From positions 1,054,001 through 1,118,000 of the forward strand of contig JAJQJQ010000058.1 in the NCBI GenBank assembly GCA_028622995.1: a DNA stretch of 64,000 nucleotides, given 5' to 3'. The notes beneath the pieces are model-generated. The model ran no database searches. It was not told the DNA's origin and was given only the letters and a program-made list of their open reading frames with translations. Positions 1 to 10,394 of the stretch are shown here, in pieces. The stretch's first letter is position 1. Each line of letters opens with the position of its first letter. The DNA is from Panagrolaimus kolymaensis (lineage: Eukaryota > Nematoda > Chromadorea > Rhabditida > Panagrolaimidae). Position numbers and translations under genes: made by a program.

Positions 1-2240
1 CATATATTTGCTGGTTCAACGAAGAAACAAGAATTTTCATGATTTAATAAAATACAATTTTGTCCTCCCCAAAAATTTCTTTGCCGACTCTTCTAAAATG
101 AAACAAAATAAATAAAATTATAAATGAGTTGTTAAAGTTATGAATTGGCTATATTTTCACGTTCAACGAAGAAACAAGAATTTTCATGAATTAATAAAAT
201 ACAATTTTGTCCTTCCCAAAAATTTATTTGCCGACTCTTCTAAAATGAAACAAAATAAATAAAATTATAAATGAGTTGTTAAAGATTGGAATTGCATATA
301 TTTGCTGGTTCAACGAAGAAACAAGAATTTTCATGATTTAATAAAATACAATTTTGTCCTCCCCAAAAATTTATTTGCCGACTCTTCTAAAATGAAACAA
401 AATAAATAAAATTATAAATGAGTTGTTAAAGATTGGAATTGCATATATTTGCTGGTTCAACGAAGAAACAAGAATTTTCATGATTTAATAAAATACAATT
501 TTGTCCTCCCCAAAAATTTATTTGCCGACTCTTCTAAAATGAAACAAAATAAATAAAATTATAAATGAGTTGTTAAAGTTATGAATTGGCTATATTTTCA
601 CGTTCAACGAAGAAACAAGAATTTTCATGAATTAATAAAATACAATTTTGTCCTTCCCAAAAATTTATTTGCCGACTCTTCTAAAATGAAACAAAATAAA
701 TAAAATTATAAATGAGTTGTTAAAGATTGGAATTGCATATATTTGCTGGTTCAACGAAGAAACAAGAATTTTCATGATTTAATAAAATACAATTTTGTCC
801 TCCCCAAAAATTTCTTTGCCGACTCTTCTAAAATGAAACAAAATAAATAAAATTATAAATGAGTTGTTAAAGATTGGAATTGCATATATTTGCTGGTTCA
901 ACGAAGAAACAAGAATTTTCATGATTTAATAAAATACAATTTTGTCCTCCCCAAAAATTTATTTGCCGACTCTTCTAAAATGAAACAAAATAAATAAAAT
1001 TATAAATGAGTTGTTAAAGTTATGAATTGGCTATATTTTCACGTTCAACGAAGAAACAAGAATTTTCATGAATTAATAAAATACAATTTTGTCCTTCCCA
1101 AAAATTTATTTGCCGACTCTTCTAAAATGAAACAAAATAAATAAAATTATAAATGAGTTGTTAAAGTTATGAATTGGCTATATTTTCACGTTCAACGAAG
1201 AAACAAGAATTTTCATGAATTAATAAAATACAATTTTGTCCTTCCCAAAAATTTATTTGCCGACTCTTCTAAAATGAAACAAAATAAATAAAATTATAAA
1301 TGAGTTGTTAAAGATTGGAATTGCATATATTTGCTGGTTCAACGAAGAAACAAGAATTTTCATGATTTAATAAAATACAATTTTGTCCTCCCCAAAAATT
1401 TATTTGCCGACTCTTCTAAAATGAAACAAAATAAATAAAATTATAAATGAGTTGTTAAAGTTATGAATTGGCTATATTTTCACGTTCAACGAAGAAACAA
1501 GAATTTTCATGAATTAATAAAATACAATTTTGTCCTCCCCAAAAATTTATTTGCCGACTCTTCTAAAATGAAACAAAATAAATAAAATTATAAATGAGTT
1601 GTTAAAGTTATGAATTGGCTATATTTTCACGTTCAACGATGAACCATAATTTTCATGAATTAATAAAATACAATTTTGTCCTCCCCAAAAATTTCTTTGC
1701 CGACTCTTCTAAAATGAAACAAAATAAATAAAATTATAAATGAGTTGTTAAAGTTATGAATTGGCTATATTTTCACGTTCAACGACGAACCAGAATTTTC
1801 ATGAATTAATAAAATACAATTTTGTCCTCCCCAAAAATTTATTTGCCGACTCTTCTAAAATGAAACAAAATAAATAAAATTATAAATGAGTTGTTAAAGT
1901 TATGAATTGGCTATATTTTCACGTTCAACGACGAACCAGAATTTTCATGAATTAATAAAATACAATTTTGTCCTCCCCAAAAATTTATTTGCCGACTCTT
2001 CTAAAATGAAACAAAATAAATAAAATTATAAATGAGTTGTTAAAGATTGGAATTGCATATATTTGCTGGTTCAATGAACAAACAAGAATTTTCATGATTT
2101 AATAAAATACCATTTTGTCCTCCCCAAAAATTTCTTTGCCGAAGCTTTAAAAGTCAAACAAAATAAATAAAATTATAAATGAGTTGTTAAAGATTGGAAT
2201 TGACTATATTTTCACGTTCATCGACGAACCAGAATTTTCC
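1..2240. repeat. 147-bp tandem satellite array, about 15-16 units
   Basis: The anchor ttcaac recurs at 15, 162, 309, 456 and onward, giving a period of 147 bp; units near 1640-1930 are one base shorter. Two unit types are intermixed: A has gattggaattgcatatattt before the anchor, B has ttatgaattggctatatttt. The order from the left is roughly A B A A B A A B B A B B B B A B. The right edge decays in the last unit after about 2240. The left edge is cut by the window, so the array may be much longer. No open frame runs through it. Confidence 0.97.
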
Positions 2241-4839
2241 ATAAATAAAATTCTTTGAAAATTCCACAAATCAAATTATTTTTACTTTAAAAGTGATAGA
2301 TTTTAAGAAAATATTAAAAATCTTGTGATTGAGTTAACTCGAAAGTGAGCAAAGATGTGAAGCAAAAATATTAAAAAACAATTAATTTTTGATTGCAAGA
2401 TAAAGCAATGATTGTTTCAGAAAAAATAAACATCGAAATTGGTACAATCGATTGATATGCCTTGTTTTATTTGATGACAATTTTTCACCTTTCGAGTAAA
2501 TTCCTTTTTTTATTTATGCGGGTTAACCAAAGTTTGAATGAACAATTACAATCCAAAAATTATGATATTCATTGATTTTTGTTTCAAATACATAGCAAAA
2601 TTTTCTAACGAATCTACAATTTCTTACTTTAATTGTTGAACTATTTCGTGATTTAATTTTTGTTTTTTCATTTCTTCAAAATTATAATACTTTGTCATTA
2701 ATATTATGGCCTTTGGTGTCTTTACTTTTTATGTTTTTTATTTTCATTCAATTTTTTTATAATTGAAGTTTGGTGCTTATAATTATACAAAAAAAAATCA
2801 AAATTGCTAAGAAATTTTACTTTAAATTTTTTTTGGCTTTTCTCCATGCTTTTCATGATCCAATGATAATTTTGTTTTTCTTTTATTCATCCTCTTATCT
2901 TCTTCGGCGCTTTTTTATACCATAAAATGAAAATTTTGACACAATGTGGTACCAAAGTATTTCTAAATGTATGACTTCAGCTTAATAAAAAAGTGAAAGA
3001 AAAAAAGACAGAAAAAGAACGTTTGAAACTGAAGCAGATCGAAAATACATTGGGGCTTTTCGAAGCATAAATTGTTTAAAAAATGTCTTAAACTGGACTT
3101 TTTTCCTTTGAAAAAAATTATAAAATCGATACGAATTTAAAAGAGTATGTATTTCAAAATTTATTTGCAAAAATATTAAAACAGAAGATTTATTGCAGCA
3201 TAAATAAAATTGTGACTATAATCGAAAGATATATTTTTGTTGGGGAATTGAAGCTTTCCGTAAAAAGGCACGCGCTTTTTGCAAGATTGATAATCTTAAA
3301 ACACTTAAAACCAAATTGCAAAATAAATGTTATTTTTCATAATTACACCACAAAACAATCAAAAAAAAAAAAGAAAAGAAACCACGAGCATCTTTTCTTG
3401 AAAAAGAACCAGATTTTAACAGATAAAAAATTCGTGTAAAATAATTATGGAACTCTTTATTTGAGGGCCTTTATGTAAAAAAAGTAAAAGTTTTTTGTTC
3501 ACAAATTTTGAACTTTATCTTTATGTCATTTTGCGCTTTTGAAGAAAAAAAATTGCGAATATGTTTTTTTTGTTCTATCGATTGAAACAAAAAAAGTTTT
3601 CGCGATTTTCTCTTTTTTATCGTTTGTAAGAGAATGAAACAATTTTTTTATGTTTTCCTATCCCAACTATTCAAGCGAACTTTAATTTCAAAAATAGCAT
3701 GTTAATTGCTTAAAAAAGATTCTCGCAAAAAAATTAATACTCATTCAACAATTTTTGCTGACTTGTTTTAATTAATTTTTGTAAAGTTTTTAGAAACTAA
3801 GAAATAAAATAAACATAATGAACTGCATTAAAAATTTGTAAGTAAAATAAAATAATGCGATGGTTTAATATTAAAATTGAAAGTATTCAACAAAAAAACG
3901 AATTTAAGCAAACTTAAAAATATGAAGGCAAAAATACGTATTTTCTTTCGTTTTTAAAGACGATTGCATAAAAAATGGAAAAAACAATTTAAAAAAATAA
4001 GAAGACGAGCAGCAGATGAAGAAAAAAATGGAAGTGAGAAGAATATAGAATGGAATAAAAGAAAATAGTTTGTAAAGTTTAACAAAAAACTTTTTCTTTT
4101 CGCACTGATACGCACTGAAAAAAGCTTTAGACTTGCTTTGCCACTGTTGCCCTTGATGTTTATTTTTTCATATATACCCTTTCTCTCTCTTTTCTTAGAT
4201 GTAAAAAAATTTCCAAATCGGAATGAAGGAAAAAAACTCTTTCTTACTTTGTTTTTAAACTCTTTTAAAAGAAATAAGAAAAATAAAAAAAGAATCATCA
4301 AAGGAATTTAGATCAGAAAAAAATGAAAGGTTAAATAAACTGTCAACGCAATTTAATTAAAAAATTAAGAATAATTCTTTTTTTTTTTGTATGATTCTGT
4401 TGCAAAAATGGATAAGGTTTAGTTAAGTATGGATTGTCTTCAAGGGCATAAATGACCAATTTTGCTTCGGTTTGCAAAGTTAATTATTTTTGTTTATTTA
4501 AAATTCTTTACTTTGCAAACCAGTGATTTGTCTCAATTCGTTCAAGTATCCATGAAATGGGAAATCAATGCTTTTTATCGCATACTGAATGAAGAGTGGC
4601 TTTTAGTTTAAAGATGCAAAAAGAAAAAAGGAAGCAATGCTGGGTGTTGTAGCTTGGAAAAAGAAGAATCAAAGAAAAAAGCACTTTAAAGAAAAATATA
4701 AAACAGGAAGAAGTAAAAAAATACAGAAATAATTAACAAAATAAAAATTTTAGGCAAAAAATGACTGTATGATTACCAAAGAAAATTTAAGTTAAAAAAA
4801 ATCAAAAAGTTAAAGCAAAAAAACTGGCCATACAAAGAA
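2241..4839. other. AT-rich stretch without a recognisable gene
   Basis: Only short, low-complexity frames rich in F, K, N and I are present and none resembles a protein family. One local structure stands out: a perfect 12-bp inverted repeat, ggtttgcaaagt at 4469-4480 and actttgcaaacc at 4510-4521, separated by 29 bases. The last 200 bases probably hold the promoter of the gene that begins near 4840. Confidence 0.6.
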
Positions 4840-5994
4840 ATGATGAAAAGCTTTAAAGAATGGAAAAATTCTTTTCCATTCCCATCTAATTTAAGCATTG
4901 CTGATTATAATAAGCACAAATCAGCATTTAAATTAAAAGTAAGTCGAAAATATTAAATAATAAAAGTTTTCAAGCCCTATTTATTGCTCAAAATAAAATT
5001 CTATAAATATAAAAAATTTATTTTTAGTTGAAGCAAAATGATGGAAAAGATCCACATAAAGCTGAAAAAAGTAAAGAACAAAATGTGGATGAAGTTTTAA
5101 AAAAAGCAAAACAAACTTATTGGGAATATTTAAAGAATCTTAATTGGAATCCTTTCACAAAGAATATGGAAGGAATTGCAACATGTGCGCCGCATTCTCA
5201 TTTTTCCAATGGACAATCCTCAGGAAATCACGAAGTTAAAAATAAAAAAATTATTAAATCGGTTGAAGAAAGCAATGCCAAACATATTAAAGTCGCTGAA
5301 AATGGAATAATAAAAGATTATGAACCAAAAAATTATATGAAATTTTTTACAAAAAAACCCTTTGCCAAGCGATATTCCAGTTGGTATTGAACATGTTGAC
5401 ATGATTTCTGAATCGATTTTAACCAACTCAAAGAGCCAAAAAGTCGCAGTATATAAAGCCGATCTTTTTTTGGAAAAGCGAAATAAATTTGGTCAAGGGT
5501 TGTCCTGAATTGAATGAGAACACATGTGTAATTTTATTCCTTTATCAAAATACCAATGGTAATATTTGCATATTCAAGTATGATATTCTCAAAAATGAAT
5601 TAAGCCATTACGATATGACAGGCAAAAATAACAAATGTACTGAAGAAGCTCGAATAATTGTTACACGTAAATTAAGAAAATATTTTAAAAATGTAATCTC
5701 CACTGTTGAAAATGCTATTATTCAACCCAAATTTTTACAAGAAACCATTAAAACTGCTAACAGCGGAATTGAAGCTTTAAAAATGGTCTAACAGATTATT
5801 GGAGAAGTTGAAAAAAGTTTTAATAAGGACCAGAATTTTAAAAGTATGTTTTGCACATTTTGATTTTATAGGTAAATACAACTACCTTTTCCTTTTTTTA
5901 ACATTTTAAACATAATAACATAAACTATAATTTGACATACAAAACATCTTTATTTTTTTATTTAAAATAATTTTTTTTGTTTTTAGTTTATGTA
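4840..5994 (+). pseudogene. 5' part of a Polinton-disrupted host gene (upstream of the ubiquitin-like domain)
   Basis: Exon 1 runs 4840-4938 from an ATG and ends at gtaagt; exon 2 starts at 5028 after tttttag. Exon 2 is coherent only across three frames: about 5028-5350, 5362-5505 and 5489-5788. The shifts lie beside an A7C3 run and an AAGGG run, so they are decay or assembly error. An in-frame TAA follows at 5789, yet coding-like sequence continues to a donor at 5844 (gtatgt). The next acceptor is at 5985-5986. Joining phase 1 across this intron gives I-Y-V, and the codons resume 10.4 kb away on the far side of the Polinton as K-T, matching the start of ubiquitin. The protein upstream of the ubiquitin-like part is lysine-rich and I do not recognise it. 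Confidence 0.65.
5989..5994. repeat. Left target-site duplication TATGTA
   Basis: Identical to 16390-16395 and directly abutting the element end. It lies within the coding start of a ubiquitin-like domain, three bases after an intron acceptor at 5986. Confidence 0.95.
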
Positions 5995-6679
5995 AGTAGT
6001 ATTGGGCGAAGTTTTACCCAAAGGAAATGCCGCCTCTTTGATGTCCGAGGTGTGATGCTTGCGCTAAAGGTGTTAATGATGCTAGTTAATGTGTTAAAAT
6101 GATTAATGCGAATTTGTTTATTTTTTGTAGGTGTGAAAATGATTTATGTAGCAGGGGCGAAGTTTTAGACAAAGGAAATGCCGCCTCTTTGATGTCCGAG
6201 TGGCGATGCCGACGCATGAGGTGTGAAAATGATTGACACCTTTTTAATTGATTAAAACTTTTTAATTCAAAGGAAATGCCGCCATTAAAGGTGTGAAAAC
6301 CGCAGCCGCTTTGATGTTACCGCCGATGTCAGAGGTGTGAAATTGATTGATGGATTTTTATCTTTATTAGTAATTAAAAATTCTCTTTGAAAAAGCCGCC
6401 AACTTTAAAAACATTTTGTAATTAATTATTAATTTATTTATTTATTTATGATAATTAAAAGTTAATTTATTTAACAGAAAAATTACAATTTTTTTAAAAA
6501 AAGCGGGAAAATTTTAAAAAATTGATATTTTTTGGCGCAGAAGCATCTGCGAGTGTGCATGTGCGCGTTTTCATGACGGCGTATGTGAAGGCAATGGACA
6601 TACATGCAACTGGACGCGCGCATGCTCATTTACACGCGCGCGCGCATACCATAAAAAAGCTTTTCTTCGTAAAAATTTC
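5995..6679. repeat. Left terminal inverted repeat of the Polinton
   Basis: About 685 bp that match the reverse complement of 15689-16389. The outer ~240 bp are essentially identical; clustered differences appear around 6233-6330, and one 14-bp indel sits in the alternating-purine/pyrimidine stretch near 6640. Inside the TIR, AAAGGAAATGCCGCC occurs three times and AGGTGTGA about five times, so the TIR is itself built of short direct repeats. A GCGCGCGC tract occurs at 6635-6646. Confidence 0.93.
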
Positions 6680-6705
6680 TTTTTTTTGAAAATATTTCGA
6701 AATTT

Positions 6706-7440
6706 TTATGAAGAAAAGGGATTGTATTTTAAATTTCCATGTTTGTTTTTCTCTTTCATAACAATTCTTCGCTTTTTGACGTGTTTTATGCAATGAGTGC
6801 CGCCAAAGACAAATAATATAAGTGCGAGGAGTCCATATAAACAATAGAGATTATTATGTAAGTTTTGGGGAATATACAAAGGTAGACAATCATTTTCACC
6901 TATTAATTCAGGATGATTAATATCAGTATAATATTTTTTATCCTTTATGAAAAGAATTGAGTCGGGGCCATAAAATTGAAAATCATCCATTTGTGGAGCT
7001 TTAAAAGCACCAATGCTTAGAGGCCTCTGATTATTAATGATTCCTCGTAAGAAAATATGAGGTTCATAAGATAATAGTACATCATTTTTGAAAGTGTAGA
7101 TTTTATTTGAAAAAATATTGTAGCGTATTAATCCATAATTGTAAGCAAAAAGTTTCATTTTCACTTTATCATCAAGATAGAGAAGAGTCGCATTATCAAT
7201 TGCGCTCCTTGCTAATATAATTGTTGTTTTATTCAATTCAAATATTGTTTCTGCCGTTATTTTTTCATTAAATTCATAACAGCCTTGATTTTTGGTCCTC
7301 TCAGTGAACAAGTCTTTAAACTCAGCACATACTTGTGTTCCGTGATCATAAAAAGTGGCAAAAGTTGAATTGTCAATTAAAGACCATTTATAAGAACAAG
7401 AAATATTATTAAATATTAATCCAGCATATAATAGTAACAT
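6706..7440 (-). CDS. Polinton-encoded predicted type I membrane protein, 244 aa
   Basis: I recognise no family. The first ~16 residues are a hydrophobic signal-peptide-like segment (MLLLYAGLIFNNISC). A ~170-residue predicted lumenal or outside domain follows, with several N-glycosylation sequons (NST, NKT, NAT) and a few cysteines. A transmembrane segment (LYGLLALILFVFGG) lies near residue 205, and a short basic tail ends the protein. A small surface or envelope-type glycoprotein is a reasonable guess; it is far smaller than the class III fusogen described in some nematode Mavericks, so I do not equate them. Its ATG ends one base before the integrase ATG on the other strand. Confidence 0.75.
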   Translation of the reverse strand: MLLLYAGLIFNNISCSYKWSLIDNSTFATFYDHGTQVCAEFKDLFTERTKNQGCYEFNEKITAETIFELNKTTIILARSAIDNATLLYLDDKVKMKLFAYNYGLIRYNIFSNKIYTFKNDVLLSYEPHIFLRGIINNQRPLSIGAFKAPQMDDFQFYGPDSILFIKDKKYYTDINHPELIGENDCLPLYIPQNLHNNLYCLYGLLALILFVFGGTHCIKHVKKRRIVMKEKNKHGNLKYNPFSS

Positions 7441-7441
7441 A

Positions 7442-8491
7442 ATGGATAAATTGTATGCAGACGAAAATTTCCCAGCAAGTTATTCTGGATTATACAATCT
7501 GAAAAAGGAAACAAAAGGGAAATTTAATAAAAAAGATTACGATGAATTTAAAATAAATAACCGAACGTATACTCTCTACTATCCACGACGCGCAAAATTT
7601 AAAAGACTGAAGACTATTCCACTTGGATATATGACAGACATTCAAGTTGACTTGGCAGATTTCCAACAACTCAAAGCAGATAATAATAATTTTAATTATA
7701 TGTTAGTTGCAGTGGATGTCCTATCACGAATGGTTTTTGTTGAGCCTTTAAAGACCAAGAAAACAGAAGATGTTCAAAAAGCCTTTAATAATCTTTTTAA
7801 ACGAATGCCTTATATGCCTCAAAATATATTTTCTGATCGAGGAGGAGAATTTGAATCAAAGGCCATGAAAGAATATTTTAAAAAGAAGAATATACTAAAA
7901 TATGCTTCACAAAATACTGAAACTAAAGCAGCTCAAGCTGAAAGAACTATTAGAACCATAAAGCAGAGACTTTACAAATATTTTTCCGAAAAAAATACTT
8001 TAAATTGGATTGATGTTATCCAAAAAATTGTCAATGGAATTAATAATTCTGTATGCCGATCAACAAAAATGAAGCCTGTTGATGTAAATGTTAAAAACCA
8101 ACAAGAATTATGGAATAAATTATATAAACACCCAATAAAAAAATACAAACCAAAGTTCAAAGTTGGTGAATTTGCTAGAATTCCTTATAAACGCCAAGCC
8201 TTTGATAAAGGATATCTCGCAAATTATTCGGATGAAATCATGGAAATTATTAAATGTCATCGAACTGATCCTCCAACTTATACCTTGCAAGATGAAAGCG
8301 GTAAAAAACTCAAGGAAAGATTTTATGAGCCACAACTTGTTAAAGTAACCAAGAATCAAGAAACAACATATCGTATCGAAAAAGTTTTAAAAACTCGAAC
8401 TCGAAAAGGAAAAAAAGAATTTTTTATTAAATGGACCGGCTTTCCCGATACTTATAATTCATGGTTAAAAGAGTCAGATTTGCTTAATTAA
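7442..8491 (+). CDS. Polinton integrase (retroviral-type, with C-terminal chromodomain), 349 aa
   Basis: Joins element ends to chromosomal DNA and generates the 6-bp duplication. The DDE catalytic triad is visible: D in IQVDLADF (~residue 77), D in SDRGGEF (~139) and E in AAQAERTIRTIK (~162). The rest of the core has the retroviral fold spacing (MLVAVDVLSRMVFVEPLKTK). The C-terminus from ~residue 305 is a chromodomain (YRIEKVLKTR...KWTGFPDTYNSWL), as usual for Polinton integrases including C. elegans F54H12.3. It appears intact. It converges with the 270-aa gene, with AATAAA-type signals for both in the 71 bp between them. Confidence 0.95.
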   Translation: MDKLYADENFPASYSGLYNLKKETKGKFNKKDYDEFKINNRTYTLYYPRRAKFKRLKTIPLGYMTDIQVDLADFQQLKADNNNFNYMLVAVDVLSRMVFVEPLKTKKTEDVQKAFNNLFKRMPYMPQNIFSDRGGEFESKAMKEYFKKKNILKYASQNTETKAAQAERTIRTIKQRLYKYFSEKNTLNWIDVIQKIVNGINNSVCRSTKMKPVDVNVKNQQELWNKLYKHPIKKYKPKFKVGEFARIPYKRQAFDKGYLANYSDEIMEIIKCHRTDPPTYTLQDESGKKLKERFYEPQLVKVTKNQETTYRIEKVLKTRTRKGKKEFFIKWTGFPDTYNSWLKESDLLN

Positions 8492-8562
8492 TTGTTTATT
8501 TTGTTATACATATAAAAAACATACAAATAAAATAATTTTATAAAAAAAGCTGTTAAAAAAGG

Positions 8563-9375
8563 TTACCATTTTTCAACATTTATTTTAATATTATTAACAT
8601 TTGGATCAGCAAACAACTGAGATCGGATGCCTTTCATGCCTGGAGGTGTAGTCATCCCAATTCCACCTTCGATAATATGCTTCGCAATATCTCGGTAACT
8701 GCTCCCTTTAATAGGAGCATTACGTGAATCTAATACTTGACCTTTATCGTTCATTTGAAACAAATGTTTGTTATCCAATAAATATCGTTCAAGTTCAAGG
8801 ACTGCTTCGTCTTTTTTTCTTGAATGTGGTGGACGCAATGAACGCGTTCCTGGAACTGTGTATGGCATATTTTGATATGTAGAACGTGGAGGAAGCATTG
8901 GTGTAATAGCTGGAATATCCAAAGGGTTAAAATTATGAAGAGTTTGAGTATTTGATAATGGATTTGACGCAAATTGAGAATGTGGAAGTGATAGTGAACC
9001 TTGTGGACTATAAAATTGTTCAGGTGACGGGGATCGTGAAGGAGGAGGTGAAGGATTTGGTTCTGGCTTTGGTTCAAGCTTTGGTTCAAGCTTTGGCTGA
9101 ACAATTTCTTGTAATTTTTCAAAAAAATCTTCCATTTTAAATGAAGGTTCATTCTCCATCTTTACGCGAATAGGTTTTTCTTCCGCTGATTTTAATTTTT
9201 TAATATAAGTTCTCAAATTGCTATTATATAAAGCATTTTTTGCCGATATATTTAAATCCGATCTATCCCAAACATTGTCTAAATCAGATTTTGAAATATT
9301 TAAATGATCAGGATCATAAGTTTTGAAGACGGAATTGTATTTATTTTCATCAACAAGGAAATATTTCTTACTCAT
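8563..9375 (-). CDS. Polinton protein of unknown function with a Pro/Glu-rich linker, 270 aa
   Basis: An N-terminal ~90 residues with charged helices is followed by a linker of KLEPKLEPKPEP type repeats and a PSP-rich stretch (~95-125). The C-terminal domain (~180-270) contains LDSRNAPIKGSSYRDIAKHI and a basic, glycine-rich end. Comparable proteins with a 'G-x-x-I-x-G-S' C-terminal patch are found in many animal Polintons, but their role is not established. The last residues of its start region overlap the stop of the 121-aa gene by 4 bp, suggesting one minus-strand cluster with the ATPase. Confidence 0.8.
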   Translation of the reverse strand: MSKKYFLVDENKYNSVFKTYDPDHLNISKSDLDNVWDRSDLNISAKNALYNSNLRTYIKKLKSAEEKPIRVKMENEPSFKMEDFFEKLQEIVQPKLEPKLEPKPEPNPSPPPSRSPSPEQFYSPQGSLSLPHSQFASNPLSNTQTLHNFNPLDIPAITPMLPPRSTYQNMPYTVPGTRSLRPPHSRKKDEAVLELERYLLDNKHLFQMNDKGQVLDSRNAPIKGSSYRDIAKHIIEGGIGMTTPPGMKGIRSQLFADPNVNNIKINVEKW

Positions 9376-9737
9376 TTTAATAAATTACGACTGGCTTCTA
9401 TCAAAATAGGGATAAGTAATGAAGCAAACGGAAATCCTTGACCTTCTTGAAGTATATTTTTAGCATTTCCAATGGTTTGCGCATCAGCTAATTTTCTAAT
9501 TCGCATAGCATGGTTTTTTAATTTATTATATCGACATGGAGATAATTCAAAATTGGAATTTACAATATTATAACAAATTGAAACCAAAGTTGATAATTCA
9601 TCCGGAGTTGCATTTTGTAAAAGAAGTTTTACTTTCTTTTCACTTTTAGTTTTTGCCAAATTTTGTAAAAATAAATAATTGAGAAAAACAGATTTTCCGA
9701 CTTTACAAGGACGAGACATTTTTATGTACTGACGCAT
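9372..9737 (-). CDS. Small Polinton virion-associated-type protein, 121 aa
   Basis: The pattern 'A-T-P-D-E-L-S-T-L...N-I-V', then a basic helix (KLKNHAMRIRKLAD), then a glycine/hydrophobic end (GQGFPFASLLIPILIEA) matches a small conserved Polinton protein found beside the ATPase; its function is unproven. It overlaps the ATPase end by 16 bp and the 270-aa gene start by 4 bp. The second Met (MSRPCKVGK) is an equally likely start. Confidence 0.8.
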   Translation of the reverse strand: MRQYIKMSRPCKVGKSVFLNYLFLQNLAKTKSEKKVKLLLQNATPDELSTLVSICYNIVNSNFELSPCRYNKLKNHAMRIRKLADAQTIGNAKNILQEGQGFPFASLLIPILIEASRNLLK

Positions 9738-10369
9738 GGTAAATAAACAGATACTTCCTCTGGAGGAAATATATTGCTTCGTAAGCGCAAGTCGGAAGGT
9801 GATGTAGGATGCAAATCAATTAAAAGATAGCCAAAATTATTTTTAGTAGCTTTTTTATAACTGTCTAAAAAATAGGGCAAATTTGATGGAAAAATTTGTG
9901 TACCCAGGTTTCTGATGGCTAATTGTGCGGAAGGTGATCTCATGATGATAAGATAATGAGCATTTGAGCGTGCAACTCTTAATTTCTTATCAAACAATGA
10001 TTGCGTGACAAAAACCACGCCCATTCTTTCATGATGGGACTGTTTAGTAAACAGTTTATTTAAATAATCTTCACTGACATTTGTCAATAAATCATCGAGG
10101 ATAAGTAATAAAGGTTTTTGATAAGATGATAACTCTTCTTCAGTTGGAACTCCTTCATGTACTTTGATTCCCATGTTTTCAATCGTAGGAATTGTAGTGT
10201 TATATTGACCATAACAATGCAAAATCTCAATAGGGGCAGGATAAATCATTTCTTTTGCATGTTTTAAAAGTTTAAGCAAAATAGTCGTTTTCCCTGATCC
10301 TGAAGGACCAGAAAGAATACAGTTGAAAGGAAGTTTAAATTGAACATCGGAAAGATGGAAAGCTTTCAT
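9722..10369 (-). CDS. Genome-packaging ATPase of the FtsK/HerA (A32-like) type, 215 aa
   Basis: Predicted to pump element DNA into a capsid. Walker A is GPSGSGKTT (~residues 20-28) and Walker B is LLLILDD (~87-93), followed by a sensor-like FVTQS (~125). The length is typical for the Polinton/adintovirus enzyme. Its ATG lies 1 bp from the first ATG of the divergent 827-codon frame, so the two genes share a compact bidirectional promoter. Confidence 0.94.
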   Translation of the reverse strand: MKAFHLSDVQFKLPFNCILSGPSGSGKTTILLKLLKHAKEMIYPAPIEILHCYGQYNTTIPTIENMGIKVHEGVPTEEELSSYQKPLLLILDDLLTNVSEDYLNKLFTKQSHHERMGVVFVTQSLFDKKLRVARSNAHYLIIMRSPSAQLAIRNLGTQIFPSNLPYFLDSYKKATKNNFGYLLIDLHPTSPSDLRLRSNIFPPEEVSVYLPCVST

Positions 10370-10394
10370 TTTGATTATTTTATACTCTGAAAAA

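Noticed and set aside
1..2240. CRISPR-like array
   Set aside because: Units are contiguous near-identical 147-mers without unique spacers, in a eukaryotic context; it is satellite DNA.
4469..4521. Possible microRNA precursor hairpin
   Set aside because: The stem is only 12 bp and pairing does not continue outward, too short for a pre-miRNA.
5028..5843. Introns explaining the frame changes in exon 2
   Set aside because: No gt...ag pair of workable size restores the frame at either shift, so frameshift or sequence error is the better reading.
8952..9140. 62-codon plus-strand frame with VQALVQALA-like repeats
   Set aside because: Antisense of the KLEPKLEP repeats in the 270-aa Polinton gene.
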